Shown piece after piece: positions 33,734 to 42,509 of a stretch of DNA of 64,000 bases (the stretch's first letter is position 1; each line of letters begins with the position of its first letter). Made by a program: the position numbers and the translations under genes. The stretch is from CALBPI01 sp038531945 (GTDB taxonomy: Bacteria > Pseudomonadota > Gammaproteobacteria > Steroidobacterales > Woeseiaceae). The notes under the pieces are model-generated. The model saw nothing but the letters and a program-made list of their open reading frames with translations, was not told the DNA's origin and did no database searches. The stretch is from positions 967,059 through 1,031,058 of the forward strand of contig JBCBBH010000001.1 of the NCBI GenBank assembly GCA_038531945.1. The letters are read 5' to 3'.

Positions 33734-36700
33734 GTGAAAACTTCCACTTCTTATTACTACTTGAGAAAAGTAGCTGCCAGCTTGTTGGCGTGCTTTTCGC
33801 TAGCTGCTGTTTTGGCCAGTGCGCCAGCAGTGGCGCAAGAAACCACAGGCTCCGTCCGTGGCGTAATCACTGGTCCGAATGGTCAGCCTGTCTCAGGCGC
33901 CAGCGTGACGGTGACGAGCTTGTCGACAGGCCTGACCCGGACCGTCTCTACTGACGCGAACGGCTTGTACTTCGTCCGACAGCTTCCGGCCGGCGTGAAC
34001 TACAACATCGTCGTGACTTCGGACCAAGGTAATGCTGTCACCGAAAGCGTGCTGTTGACTGTGGGTCAACAGGCGCAGTTCAACTACGCCCTGAATCCGA
34101 TCGAAGAGCTCGTGGTGCTCGGTCAGATCTCGGAAGTCGCGGAAACCGCGGTCGGTCCGACGGCAGTGTTTGATCTGGAAGCGTTGCAAAACTCGCCTGC
34201 GATCAACCGGAACATCAACGACATCATCGGTCAGGACCCCCGGATCTACATTGACCAGTCGAGCAATGCCGATTCGATTCAGTGCAACGGCGCGAACCCG
34301 CGCTTTAACAGCCTGACAATCGACGGTATCCGTCTGAACGATGGATTCGGATTGAACTCCAACGGTTATCCGACGCAGCGTATGCCGTTCCCGTTTGATG
34401 CCGTTTCCGGCGTTGCAGTCGAACTCGCGCCGATGAGCGTCATCTATGGCGGCTTCTCGGCTTGTAACATCAACGCGGTGACGAAGTCCGGCAGCAATGA
34501 GTTGTTCGGCTCGGTTTTCGTTGATTTCACAGGCGACTCGTTCCAGGGCGATTCTCTTGAAGGCGACAACATCCAGGTCACAGACTTCGATGAAACACGA
34601 TATGGCTTCGAGCTGGGTGGTGCACTGATTCAGGACAAGTTGTTCTTCTACGGTGCGTACGAGTTCTACGACGGTGTCGACTTCAACGATCGCGGTGCGA
34701 TTGGTAGTGGCGCGGTCAACGAAGTTTTGGTCACTCAAGCGGAGCTTGACGAAATCGCGCAAATCTCGCGCGATGTGTACGGCTTCGATCCGGGTACGAG
34801 CACACCTGGCAATTTCGCTTTCGAAGATGAGAAGTACATCGCGAAGCTTGATTGGTATGTGACTGACAATCAGCGTCTGGCATTGACCTATATGTATAAC
34901 GATTCGTTCAATGCGACAGCATCGGACGGCGAGAACATCGAATTCGAGTTCTCGGATCACTTCTACAATCGTGGTGCCGAGCTGGATTCGACGATTTTGA
35001 GCTGGTATTCCGATTGGAGCACCAACTTCTCAACTGAAATTCGCGTATCTCGCAGCGACGTAGATTTTCTGCAACAGCCGCGTGCCGGCAACGAGTTTGG
35101 CGAGATCCGCGTTGAGCTTGAAAACGTTGACGTGTACCTCGGCGGCGATGACAGCCGTCACGCCAACGCGCTGAACTACACGATTGACCAACTGGTCGCT
35201 CGTGGTCGGTATCAGGCCAACGATCACACGATCACGTTCGGAGTCGAGCGGGAAGCGTACGACATCTTCAACTTGTTCTATCAGCACGTTGACACAGAGC
35301 TGCGCTTTGACGGTATTGAGGACTTCCGCAACGGTCAGGCCGCGCGCGTCTACTACGGTAACGCGATCAGTAATAACGAAGACGACATCGCGGAAGCGTT
35401 CGAGTACGCGATCAACTACTTCTATCTGCAAGATGAGTGGCAAGTTAACGATCGCGTGAGCCTGACCTATGGTCTGCGTTACGACTACTACACGACCAGC
35501 GATGCACCGAACCTGAACGAGGATTTCCTCGCTAGCTACGGGTTCGGTAATAACGCGACGTTGGACGGTCGTGACTTGCTGCAGCCTCGCTTTGGTATCA
35601 CGTACGACGCAACGGATACGTTGAGCCTTCGCGGTGGTATCGGACTGTTCTCTGGTGGTAACCCGAACGTTTGGCTGTCGAACACCTACAGCAACACCTC
35701 GACCACCGCTGTACAGGCTCGGATCGACGGCGTTGACCTGTTCGCACAGAACTACGTGAACTGTGAAGCGGGTGTGCCGGTCCAAGGTCCCGGTTACTGT
35801 GTTCCCGAGAACATCTTTGACGTAGTCGCATCGGGTGATGGCAGCAACTTCGAGATCAACTACCTGGACCCGGATTTCGAAATTCCGAGCGAGTGGAAAT
35901 TCACTGCAGGTGCGACGTGGCTTGCGCCGCGTGACTGGACCTTGACCGCTGACATCCAGATTACTCGTGGTCAGGATACTGCGATCTTCAAGCGCGGCGA
36001 TCTCGAGCAAGTAGGCGTCACGGCTGACGGTTATCCGGACTACGAAAGTGTGCGCGAGCCCGCGTTTGTTCTGACGAATGCTCGTAACGGCAATGAGTCC
36101 GAGTCTGTGTCGGTGGGTGCCTTCAAGAGCTGGGATAACGGCTTCGATCTGCGTTTGGGATATGCGTGGACGCAAGCCGAGGATGTTAACCCGATGACCT
36201 CGTCGATCGCGTTCTCGAACTACATCAACCGTGCGTTTGTCGATCCGCAAGCTGAAGAGCTGGCGCCGTCGAACTGGGCTATCGAGCACCGCTTCACGAC
36301 CGTACTGAATTACACCAATAACTTCTTTGGTGATTACGCGACGCGCGTATCACTGTTTGGTCAGTACAACTCGGGTCTGCCGTACAGCATCACGCTGGAT
36401 GGCGCGGCTGGCACGATTGGTGCGTTTGGCTTCACACCGTTCCTCGATTTCGAGCAGAACGTCCTGCCGATCGGTGGTACTCGTAACAGCGAAGAAGGCT
36501 CGTCGTTCACCAAGGTCGATATGCGCATTTCGCAGGATATCCCAGGATTCGGTGCGGACCACCGTGGCCAGATATTCTTTATCATCGATAACCTGACGAA
36601 CCTGATCAACGACGACTGGGGTATTCTGGAACAACCAGCGTTCCCGTACGGTGTCACAGCAGAGCAGCAAGCTCTGGGTCAGGCGGAACAGCGCAACGGC

Positions 36701-36748
36701 CAGACCTCACTCTGGACGATGCGCTTCGGTCTGCGTTACGAGTTCTAA
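33734..36748 (+). CDS. Oar-like TonB-dependent receptor with N-terminal carboxypeptidase-regulatory-like domain
   Basis: The receptor is about 1004 residues. GTG 33734 follows AGGGGG at good spacing; the frame opens at 33686. After a signal peptide (VLASAPAVAQ) comes a beta-sandwich domain of about 90 residues (SVRGVITGPNGQPVSGASV), then a plug and a large barrel ending in the aromatic-rich MRFGLRYEF. This is the Oar/SusC-like layout of large-substrate receptors. It lies inside the purine island, downstream of the NUP-AzgA pair, so nucleosides, nucleotides or nucleic-acid fragments are candidate cargos by context only. A strong terminator follows. Confidence 0.93.
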   Translation: MKTSTSYYYLRKVAASLLACFSLAAVLASAPAVAQETTGSVRGVITGPNGQPVSGASVTVTSLSTGLTRTVSTDANGLYFVRQLPAGVNYNIVVTSDQGNAVTESVLLTVGQQAQFNYALNPIEELVVLGQISEVAETAVGPTAVFDLEALQNSPAINRNINDIIGQDPRIYIDQSSNADSIQCNGANPRFNSLTIDGIRLNDGFGLNSNGYPTQRMPFPFDAVSGVAVELAPMSVIYGGFSACNINAVTKSGSNELFGSVFVDFTGDSFQGDSLEGDNIQVTDFDETRYGFELGGALIQDKLFFYGAYEFYDGVDFNDRGAIGSGAVNEVLVTQAELDEIAQISRDVYGFDPGTSTPGNFAFEDEKYIAKLDWYVTDNQRLALTYMYNDSFNATASDGENIEFEFSDHFYNRGAELDSTILSWYSDWSTNFSTEIRVSRSDVDFLQQPRAGNEFGEIRVELENVDVYLGGDDSRHANALNYTIDQLVARGRYQANDHTITFGVEREAYDIFNLFYQHVDTELRFDGIEDFRNGQAARVYYGNAISNNEDDIAEAFEYAINYFYLQDEWQVNDRVSLTYGLRYDYYTTSDAPNLNEDFLASYGFGNNATLDGRDLLQPRFGITYDATDTLSLRGGIGLFSGGNPNVWLSNTYSNTSTTAVQARIDGVDLFAQNYVNCEAGVPVQGPGYCVPENIFDVVASGDGSNFEINYLDPDFEIPSEWKFTAGATWLAPRDWTLTADIQITRGQDTAIFKRGDLEQVGVTADGYPDYESVREPAFVLTNARNGNESESVSVGAFKSWDNGFDLRLGYAWTQAEDVNPMTSSIAFSNYINRAFVDPQAEELAPSNWAIEHRFTTVLNYTNNFFGDYATRVSLFGQYNSGLPYSITLDGAAGTIGAFGFTPFLDFEQNVLPIGGTRNSEEGSSFTKVDMRISQDIPGFGADHRGQIFFIIDNLTNLINDDWGILEQPAFPYGVTAEQQALGQAEQRNGQTSLWTMRFGLRYEF

Positions 36749-36770
36749 CTCGAAGCGATAATCGAACCGG

Positions 36771-36807
36771 AAACCCGGCGTGGCGAAAGCTGCGCCGGGT
36801 TTTTTTG
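36771..36807 (+). terminator. Intrinsic terminator after the Oar-like receptor gene
   Basis: The stem AAACCCGGCG/CGCCGGGTTT with a 12-nt loop is followed by a T tract. Confidence 0.88.
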
Positions 36808-36921
36808 TGGCTGCTCGATCCGTGTCATGTTTTAGCCAGACTTCAGCGCTTAACGTCTGATCGGATTCGAGATACGCTGCAGTAGTACGCAGATCCGGAT
36901 GGACGTGGACTGAATCAAGAA

Positions 36922-38691
36922 GTGAGTTATCGAATGCCAACACGTCTTTTGGTGTCGCTACTGGTTTGCCTGCTTTTGGGTTGTGATTCCGAGAACGCAT
37001 CGCCAGATCCGATTCTGGTTTCCGCAGGGCCGGACAGAGTGCTCAACGAACAGCAAGCTGTGCAATTACTCGGATTGGCGGTTGCGCCCAACGGTGGTCG
37101 ATTGCAACCGTCGTGGCGACAAGTGCTTGGACCGACGGCGCAGATCCAAAATGCTGATCGCTATGACCCAATCATTCAACTGCCCGAAGTGTCGGTTGGG
37201 TCGACCGAAACGCTCGAATTTCGATTGACGGTACAGAACGAGGCAGGCGAATCGCAGTCGGACGAGGTCGCCATTGATGTCGTTTCGCAGGATGTGGTTT
37301 TCGGTTTACAACGAAGCGACCCGGCCGGGGTTCATTTGGTGCTTTTCGATCCCGAGACAGATTCGACGCGACAGCTATCCCCTTTGGTTCCCCGAGATGT
37401 GGGAACGATTCCTCGCTTCTCAGTTTCACCTGACGGCAAAGCAGTTGCTTACGTTGTGCAGTCTAATACCTCGCCTCAGCTCGTCGAGTTGTTCATCGCG
37501 AATGCCGAAAGCAGTAGCGTGGTATCGGTGACGGGTCGTATCCAGACGCCTCGAGCGACTGATGTGTGTTGGTCACCCACTGGGGAGCGCTTGGTCTTTG
37601 TTTCGGATTTTGAGTCACCTGGCCGTCCTGAACTCTACGTCGCGTCGCGCGACGGTTCTCAAGTTTCCCGCATTGAATCCGGTCCTTCGAATCTGGAGTT
37701 GTTTTCTTTTTCCTGCTCCAACGATGGGCGCTATATTGCTATTAGCAAGCGTCGCGCGACGCCCTCTGATGTTCGTGTTTACGTGTACGACGCTTTGGCG
37801 CCAACTGGGGACGCGTCGACCATCGAGGTTTTTCGAACGGCCCGTGTCTCTCGGGCACGGTTTGTCTGGTCACAAAGCAGCGATCGTTTGGCTATCGCCG
37901 CAGGCGGATTTTTCATTTTCGGCACGGACCTGCAGCCCGGTGAGCTTTGGGTGGTGAACGCTGATGGGGCGAATCTTCGACGACTCACAGATCTTGGGCC
38001 TGATGATATCAATACGGATAGCGAAGGTAGGCCGCTGTTTTCATGGTCATCCACCGGCAACTACATCGCGCTTCGGTCTTTGAGCGGTCGGGGAGACCGC
38101 TCATTAATGATCGTTCCAACGGATGGCAACAGAGCGCCATTCACGGTGCCTTTCATGGGCAGTGAAACTTTCCGACTCCTAACGTTCGTTTGGTCTTCGT
38201 TCGGCGATCGCATCGCGTTTGCGGTGAACTCTGGCTTAGGGGTCTTCGATGCGGATACCGGCGAGTCCTATGAGCAGGAATATTCGAGTTGGCCGTCAAT
38301 CTTGACCTGGTTGGATGGTGGGACGACGCTATTTTTTTCGATTCGTGGCGAGCGACAGGGATTTGCGCTGGATAGTCAGTTTCAAATCGAGGCCCGCGAA
38401 AGCCCTTTGGTGTTTTCTGTTTCAGGTCGCCCAGTGGTTATCGATGGGGTGTTCGACTTCCCATTTGGCGTGTTCAACACGGCGACGTCTCTTGATGGTT
38501 CAGCGGTATTCTTGTCGGCACGCATTGCTCCCCCTTTTGAGTCGAGGGATTTTGAGCAGTATCTGGTGCTGAGAGATCGCGGGGATCTGATCAATTTGAC
38601 GAGTGGTGCGCTTAACGCCGCGCCTCTGCTCCAGCCTACCTGGTGGCCGTTGGTTAAGTTGCCACCTTTCGTTTTTCCAGACTTCAACTAG
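36922..38691 (+). CDS. Lipoprotein with PKD-like and TolB/PD40-type beta-propeller domains
   Basis: The 589-residue protein has a lipobox (VCLLLGC). A PKD/cadherin-like domain follows (residues about 30-125, VSAGPDRVLNEQQ through a TVQNEAGES region), then a propeller of PD40/WD40-like blades: FSVSPDGKAVAYV, WSPTGERLVFVSD, CSNDGRYIAISK and WSSTGNYIAL. GTG 36922 or ATG 36934 may start it. No catalytic site is visible. Its flanks are purine-uptake genes, but it follows a terminator and converges on the second NUP gene. Codon choice seems less biased than in the receptor genes. Function is unknown. Confidence 0.8.
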   Translation: MSYRMPTRLLVSLLVCLLLGCDSENASPDPILVSAGPDRVLNEQQAVQLLGLAVAPNGGRLQPSWRQVLGPTAQIQNADRYDPIIQLPEVSVGSTETLEFRLTVQNEAGESQSDEVAIDVVSQDVVFGLQRSDPAGVHLVLFDPETDSTRQLSPLVPRDVGTIPRFSVSPDGKAVAYVVQSNTSPQLVELFIANAESSSVVSVTGRIQTPRATDVCWSPTGERLVFVSDFESPGRPELYVASRDGSQVSRIESGPSNLELFSFSCSNDGRYIAISKRRATPSDVRVYVYDALAPTGDASTIEVFRTARVSRARFVWSQSSDRLAIAAGGFFIFGTDLQPGELWVVNADGANLRRLTDLGPDDINTDSEGRPLFSWSSTGNYIALRSLSGRGDRSLMIVPTDGNRAPFTVPFMGSETFRLLTFVWSSFGDRIAFAVNSGLGVFDADTGESYEQEYSSWPSILTWLDGGTTLFFSIRGERQGFALDSQFQIEARESPLVFSVSGRPVVIDGVFDFPFGVFNTATSLDGSAVFLSARIAPPFESRDFEQYLVLRDRGDLINLTSGALNAAPLLQPTWWPLVKLPPFVFPDFN

Positions 38692-38695
38692 TCGG

Positions 38696-39772
38696 TTACT
38701 CACAGTCACCAGGCACACAGTTTTGATACTGGGTCCAACCGATCAACAACTCGTCAATAACGACCGACCCGACCCGATAAAGGTTCTCGAGCGCCGCGTT
38801 CATGCCGCTGTAGCCATCGTTTTCGCTGAGTAGGTTGTCGGCAGGCGTGACGCCCGGCGGCGGCACGGTGTAGTTGCTGGCGCCACGCAGCACCATCACG
38901 CGATCCTTGTCGGCCCGTCCCATGCGATCCAGATAAGTGATCGACTGCATCGTGCCGGTCTCTTCCATCGCGGAAGACACAAACTCGCCGTTGCCCTCGG
39001 ACCAGTGATCGACCCACGCATTAGCCCACGCGTTCAGGATTTCTCCGTGCCAAAACGTCGAGGCGGCAAGGTGATCGCCCCTCAATACAAAAGGCGTTAC
39101 CTGCGCCATCTCGTGCTGCGTGAAACGCGCTCGCGATGCCATCAATTCTTTGGAATCGAATAGCTCGACGTCTTTGGTCAGCTCGTATGCCCAGTCCGCG
39201 AGAGCACCATTAATTTGGTAAACCTCGCCGTTCGGCTCTCGGCGTGGCTGCTGAAAGGGCGTCTTGACGTGTCGCTCGATGTAGCCCCATTCCCAATCGT
39301 CCGGCTTCTCACGCACATCGATCTCGTGCGCGATGTCGCCATCGACGAGATACTCCGCCCACGCGACAGACCCGAGTGAAGCATCCTCAGGATCGAAGCC
39401 TGCGATCCCGGCCACCAGCCAGTAGGACTGGCTGAGATCAAAGCGCGGATCCATGCCCAAAGCCATAATCGATGCGGCGGCTTTGGCGGTGCCAATGCCG
39501 GTCACGATGCCGAGAATTTGCGACTCCGGGTTGTAATGGAAGTTGTGGTGCGTGCCCGACTCGAAAATCGTGTTGAGCTCGCGTTGTTCATTCCACAACT
39601 GGAACTCACCGGCAGCGTCGCCTGAGTCTGCGCCACGTTCGAACATTGTCACGACAACCACTTTGGGTCGAATGACTTCGTCGACTTCGATGGTGGTCGA
39701 GTCTTGCGTACATCCGACCGCGCTGATCAGAAGCGATACGAGAACAGTGAGTCGTTGAATTCTGGACGTCAT
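38696..39772 (-). CDS. NUP-family purine nucleoside 'permease' lipoprotein, copy 2
   Basis: This 358-residue lipoprotein (lipobox LISAVGC) is a paralogue of the one at 31148-32248. Shared elements include KVVVVTMFERGADSGDAAGE, YWLVAGIAGFDPEDASLGS, STFWHGEILNAWANAW and SSAMEETGTMQSITYLDR. Divergence is substantial, so this is not a recent duplication; different nucleoside preference is possible. It lies downstream of the TonB receptor on the same strand, separated by a terminator that may allow partial readthrough. See copy 1 for the question of transport versus nucleoside cleavage. Confidence 0.9.
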   Translation of the reverse strand: MTSRIQRLTVLVSLLISAVGCTQDSTTIEVDEVIRPKVVVVTMFERGADSGDAAGEFQLWNEQRELNTIFESGTHHNFHYNPESQILGIVTGIGTAKAAASIMALGMDPRFDLSQSYWLVAGIAGFDPEDASLGSVAWAEYLVDGDIAHEIDVREKPDDWEWGYIERHVKTPFQQPRREPNGEVYQINGALADWAYELTKDVELFDSKELMASRARFTQHEMAQVTPFVLRGDHLAASTFWHGEILNAWANAWVDHWSEGNGEFVSSAMEETGTMQSITYLDRMGRADKDRVMVLRGASNYTVPPPGVTPADNLLSENDGYSGMNAALENLYRVGSVVIDELLIGWTQYQNCVPGDCE

Positions 39773-39827
39773 GACAAAAACCTGTTGCCGCGAAGTTCGC
39801 GCGGCGTGCTTTCTGGGTGTCGAGACA

Positions 39828-39862
39828 AGAAAAAAGCCCAGACCGAAGGACGGCCCGGGCTT
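39828..39862 (-). terminator. Terminator after the second purine-region TonB receptor
   Basis: On the minus strand a 12-bp stem, AAGCCCGGGCCG against CGGTCTGGGCTT with two G-T pairs and a TCCTT loop, is followed by TTTTCT. Confidence 0.85.
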
Positions 39863-39891
39863 CGTTCAGTGACGTACGATGGCTTCTGAAA

Positions 39892-42273
39892 TCAGAAGCT
39901 GTACGCAATCGTGGCTTGCCAGTTACGTGGCAGCTCGGGCAGTACGATCTGCGAGCCGAACAGGTTCGGGAAGTTCGCGCGGAAATAGCGCTCATCCGTG
40001 ATGTTCTTGCCCGTCAGAGAGAACTGCCAGTTCTCGGTTTCGTAGATCAAGCCGAGATTGACCAGCGTGTACGACGGCAACTCAACGGCCTGCGAGAAGC
40101 CTGAGAACACCGAATCCACGTTGACCACACTCGCGTTGATTGCAACGCCATTCTCGAACGCATAGGTGCCGGTGAACGAGTAGATGTTCTCCGGCATACC
40201 CGCACGGCGAGCACCGGCGTCACCCGGTTGCGGCGCGAAGACAATGCCGATCGCTTGACCACCGAACACCGACGCTGGGTCGATTTGCGGAATGTCATCC
40301 GCGCCGAAGAAGCTGAAGCGACCCGCATTCTCGAGCGTGTTCAGGTTTGTGACTTCGATGTTGGTGTAACCGGCGGTCAGTACCAGGTTTTCGTTAACCA
40401 CCCAGCGACCTTCAAGCTCGATGCCTTCGGTGCGGTTACTCTGGTTGGTCACAATGGCCTGAGCATTAAAGTCGGTACGTTCCTGCTCGTAGATCGACAG
40501 CGCAAGGTACAGACTCTCGTCGAGGAAGCTGCCCTTGATGCCGATCTCCTGCAGTTCCGAAGAGTCGAACCAGCCGTCGTTCAGGATCGCGCCGGTTTGA
40601 ATCTCCGCGCCCTGACCCGCGATAACTGTCGACTGCTCCGAGAACGTGGCGTACGGGATAATGCTCGATTCACCGACCGGGATGTCCCACGACAGACTGG
40701 CGGTCCATGACAAGCCAGACTCGCTGTCTTCTGCAGTTTCCGCGTCGCCGTCTCCGAATACACCGAGATCGCCGTCGATGCTGGTGCTCTCAACATCTAC
40801 CCAGTCCTGACGGGCGCCAACCAGCACGGAGAACCCGTTTTCGAACACGAAGTCACCGACGAACGCGAGACCCCAGTTTAGGTAGTCCCCGTCGAATCTA
40901 TCGGCAAAGTCGGTGCCGCTTCGGGTTGACAGCAAGCGGCGGTCCAATGCGGTCGACGGACCGGTGAGGTCGCGACGATCGAAGTACTCATTGATGAAAT
41001 CACTGCCGTGGCTAAAGTCGGTAAAACGAACCGACGGCGAGATTTGTATCGTCGAGACCAGCGTATCCGTCACGAATTCCTTCTGGAATGTGACTTTGTC
41101 CTCAATGACATGGGAGTCATGGAACTGCGAGAAGCCATAGGCGTTCTCGTTGAGGTTCTCGTAACCTTCATAGAACAACTGGTTTTTGACTTCCCAACCG
41201 CCGGCCGACTGGTAGATTGCGTCGAAGTACAAGGTTGTGACTTCGTTTTCCAGCGTGTCGTCGGGTGCAACCAGAACCTGGCTCGGATCGAGTTGCGCTG
41301 TGCCGGGATTGACGAGTGCTGACAATGGATTGATGTCGGCCTGGGTTACCGAGCCTGTGCCAACGAAGAACTGGCTGATGCCTGCGACGTTGTACTCGGA
41401 GTGCGAAATCGATCCGTCACCATCGGTGTCCAGCGGCTGGGCCAGACCGGTGATGTACGTACCGTTATCGATCAGATCCTGCGTCAGACGGTTCCAACCC
41501 GCTATCTGGTTACCTTCGTAGCGATGGTACATACCACCGAACTGAAGATGCAGCGAGTCGTTGACGTCGTGGTCGATCGCTAGCTGCAGCAACGTCTGAT
41601 CGGTTGCCGTGTTTTGGTAAAAACTGCCGGAATCCTCGATTTCCGCATACCAGTAATAACCGAAGTCGCGGCCGGCCACTTCAGCGGGCCCACCGACTTC
41701 TGCGGTTACGACATTACGGTCCCAGGAACCGGTCGTGTATGACACGCGGCCTTCGGTCTCGTCGAGATACTGACCACCGCCGGCGCGAGCGGACTTCGGC
41801 ACGAAGTTCAGATAGCCGCCGATCTTCGCTGGACCGTAAATGACGGATGCCGGACCGCGAACGATGTCGATTCTGTCAGAGGCACCAATGGGCGTCGGGT
41901 AGTTACCCGGGTTATCCAGACGTCGTACGCCGCGGAAGTAGGTCTCACCGGAGGTGCCGCGAATATCCAGTGCGCCGGCAACGCCGAAGAAGGACTGAGT
42001 GAAGGTTCCAGGCGACAAGCTGACCAATTCATCGATATCGCGGATATCGAAACGCTCGATTTGGTCGGCTGAGATCGTGGACGCGGAACGCGGCGTTTCA
42101 AGCAGCGTCTTGTCCAGGCCAAACACCGAGCCCACGTCCTGCGTCGGCAAACTGTTCAGTGACCCCTCGACGATGATCTCGTCGATCTCTTCCTCTTGTG
42201 CCGTCGCCGGCAGTGTTGTCGCGGCATAAATCGCCGTCATAACCCCGGCGTACAGGGCCCAGTTTCGTCTCAT
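39892..42273 (-). CDS. TonB-dependent receptor of the nucleoside/purine region
   Basis: The receptor is about 793 residues, with a signal peptide (TAIYAATTLPATAQ), TonB box DEIIVEG, a plug (SDRIDIVRGPASVIYGPAKIGG) and a barrel ending in ATIAYSF. It resembles FecA/FhuE-type receptors more than the Oar type. An EF-hand-like loop, DTDGDGSISHSEYN, lies near residue 280. ATG 42273 has a perfect AGGAGG upstream; the frame opens 69 bases earlier. It follows genes for an exported adenosine deaminase and a purine permease and precedes the NUP lipoprotein gene, so nucleosides or purines are its likely cargo. A siderophore role remains possible from fold alone. Confidence 0.92.
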   Translation of the reverse strand: MRRNWALYAGVMTAIYAATTLPATAQEEEIDEIIVEGSLNSLPTQDVGSVFGLDKTLLETPRSASTISADQIERFDIRDIDELVSLSPGTFTQSFFGVAGALDIRGTSGETYFRGVRRLDNPGNYPTPIGASDRIDIVRGPASVIYGPAKIGGYLNFVPKSARAGGGQYLDETEGRVSYTTGSWDRNVVTAEVGGPAEVAGRDFGYYWYAEIEDSGSFYQNTATDQTLLQLAIDHDVNDSLHLQFGGMYHRYEGNQIAGWNRLTQDLIDNGTYITGLAQPLDTDGDGSISHSEYNVAGISQFFVGTGSVTQADINPLSALVNPGTAQLDPSQVLVAPDDTLENEVTTLYFDAIYQSAGGWEVKNQLFYEGYENLNENAYGFSQFHDSHVIEDKVTFQKEFVTDTLVSTIQISPSVRFTDFSHGSDFINEYFDRRDLTGPSTALDRRLLSTRSGTDFADRFDGDYLNWGLAFVGDFVFENGFSVLVGARQDWVDVESTSIDGDLGVFGDGDAETAEDSESGLSWTASLSWDIPVGESSIIPYATFSEQSTVIAGQGAEIQTGAILNDGWFDSSELQEIGIKGSFLDESLYLALSIYEQERTDFNAQAIVTNQSNRTEGIELEGRWVVNENLVLTAGYTNIEVTNLNTLENAGRFSFFGADDIPQIDPASVFGGQAIGIVFAPQPGDAGARRAGMPENIYSFTGTYAFENGVAINASVVNVDSVFSGFSQAVELPSYTLVNLGLIYETENWQFSLTGKNITDERYFRANFPNLFGSQIVLPELPRNWQATIAYSF

Positions 42274-42303
42274 TCGCTCACCCTCCTGAAGGCGCAGATT
42301 TGT

Positions 42304-42325
42304 GTTCTCGCACACGCACGAGAAC
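42304..42325. promoter_or_regulatory. Inverted repeat upstream of the TonB receptor gene
   Basis: GTTCTCG-N8-CGAGAAC, a perfect 7-bp dyad 31 bases before the ATG, lies in the 236-bp gap before the receptor gene. It may be an operator or a leader hairpin. Confidence 0.4.
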
Positions 42326-42509
42326 GCAATGTGGCTAACCACACCATGTCGACACCACGGTTTCAGTGGTATCTGTTGTTTTTCGGTAACACTCTGGGAG
42401 CCCTACCAGCAAAATGCTCAAGCAGCAGTTATCGCTGCTATCTCACACGAGCCATCGCGGCGCCGTGCTGCTTGTGCAAACCTGTATCCCCCCAGGTTCG
42501 CGCCTTCGC

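Noticed and set aside
33893..36289. Two long minus-strand frames (355 and 419 codons) opposite the Oar-like receptor gene
   Set aside because: They are antisense shadows produced by strong codon bias; their products lack domains and the plus frame is a clear receptor.
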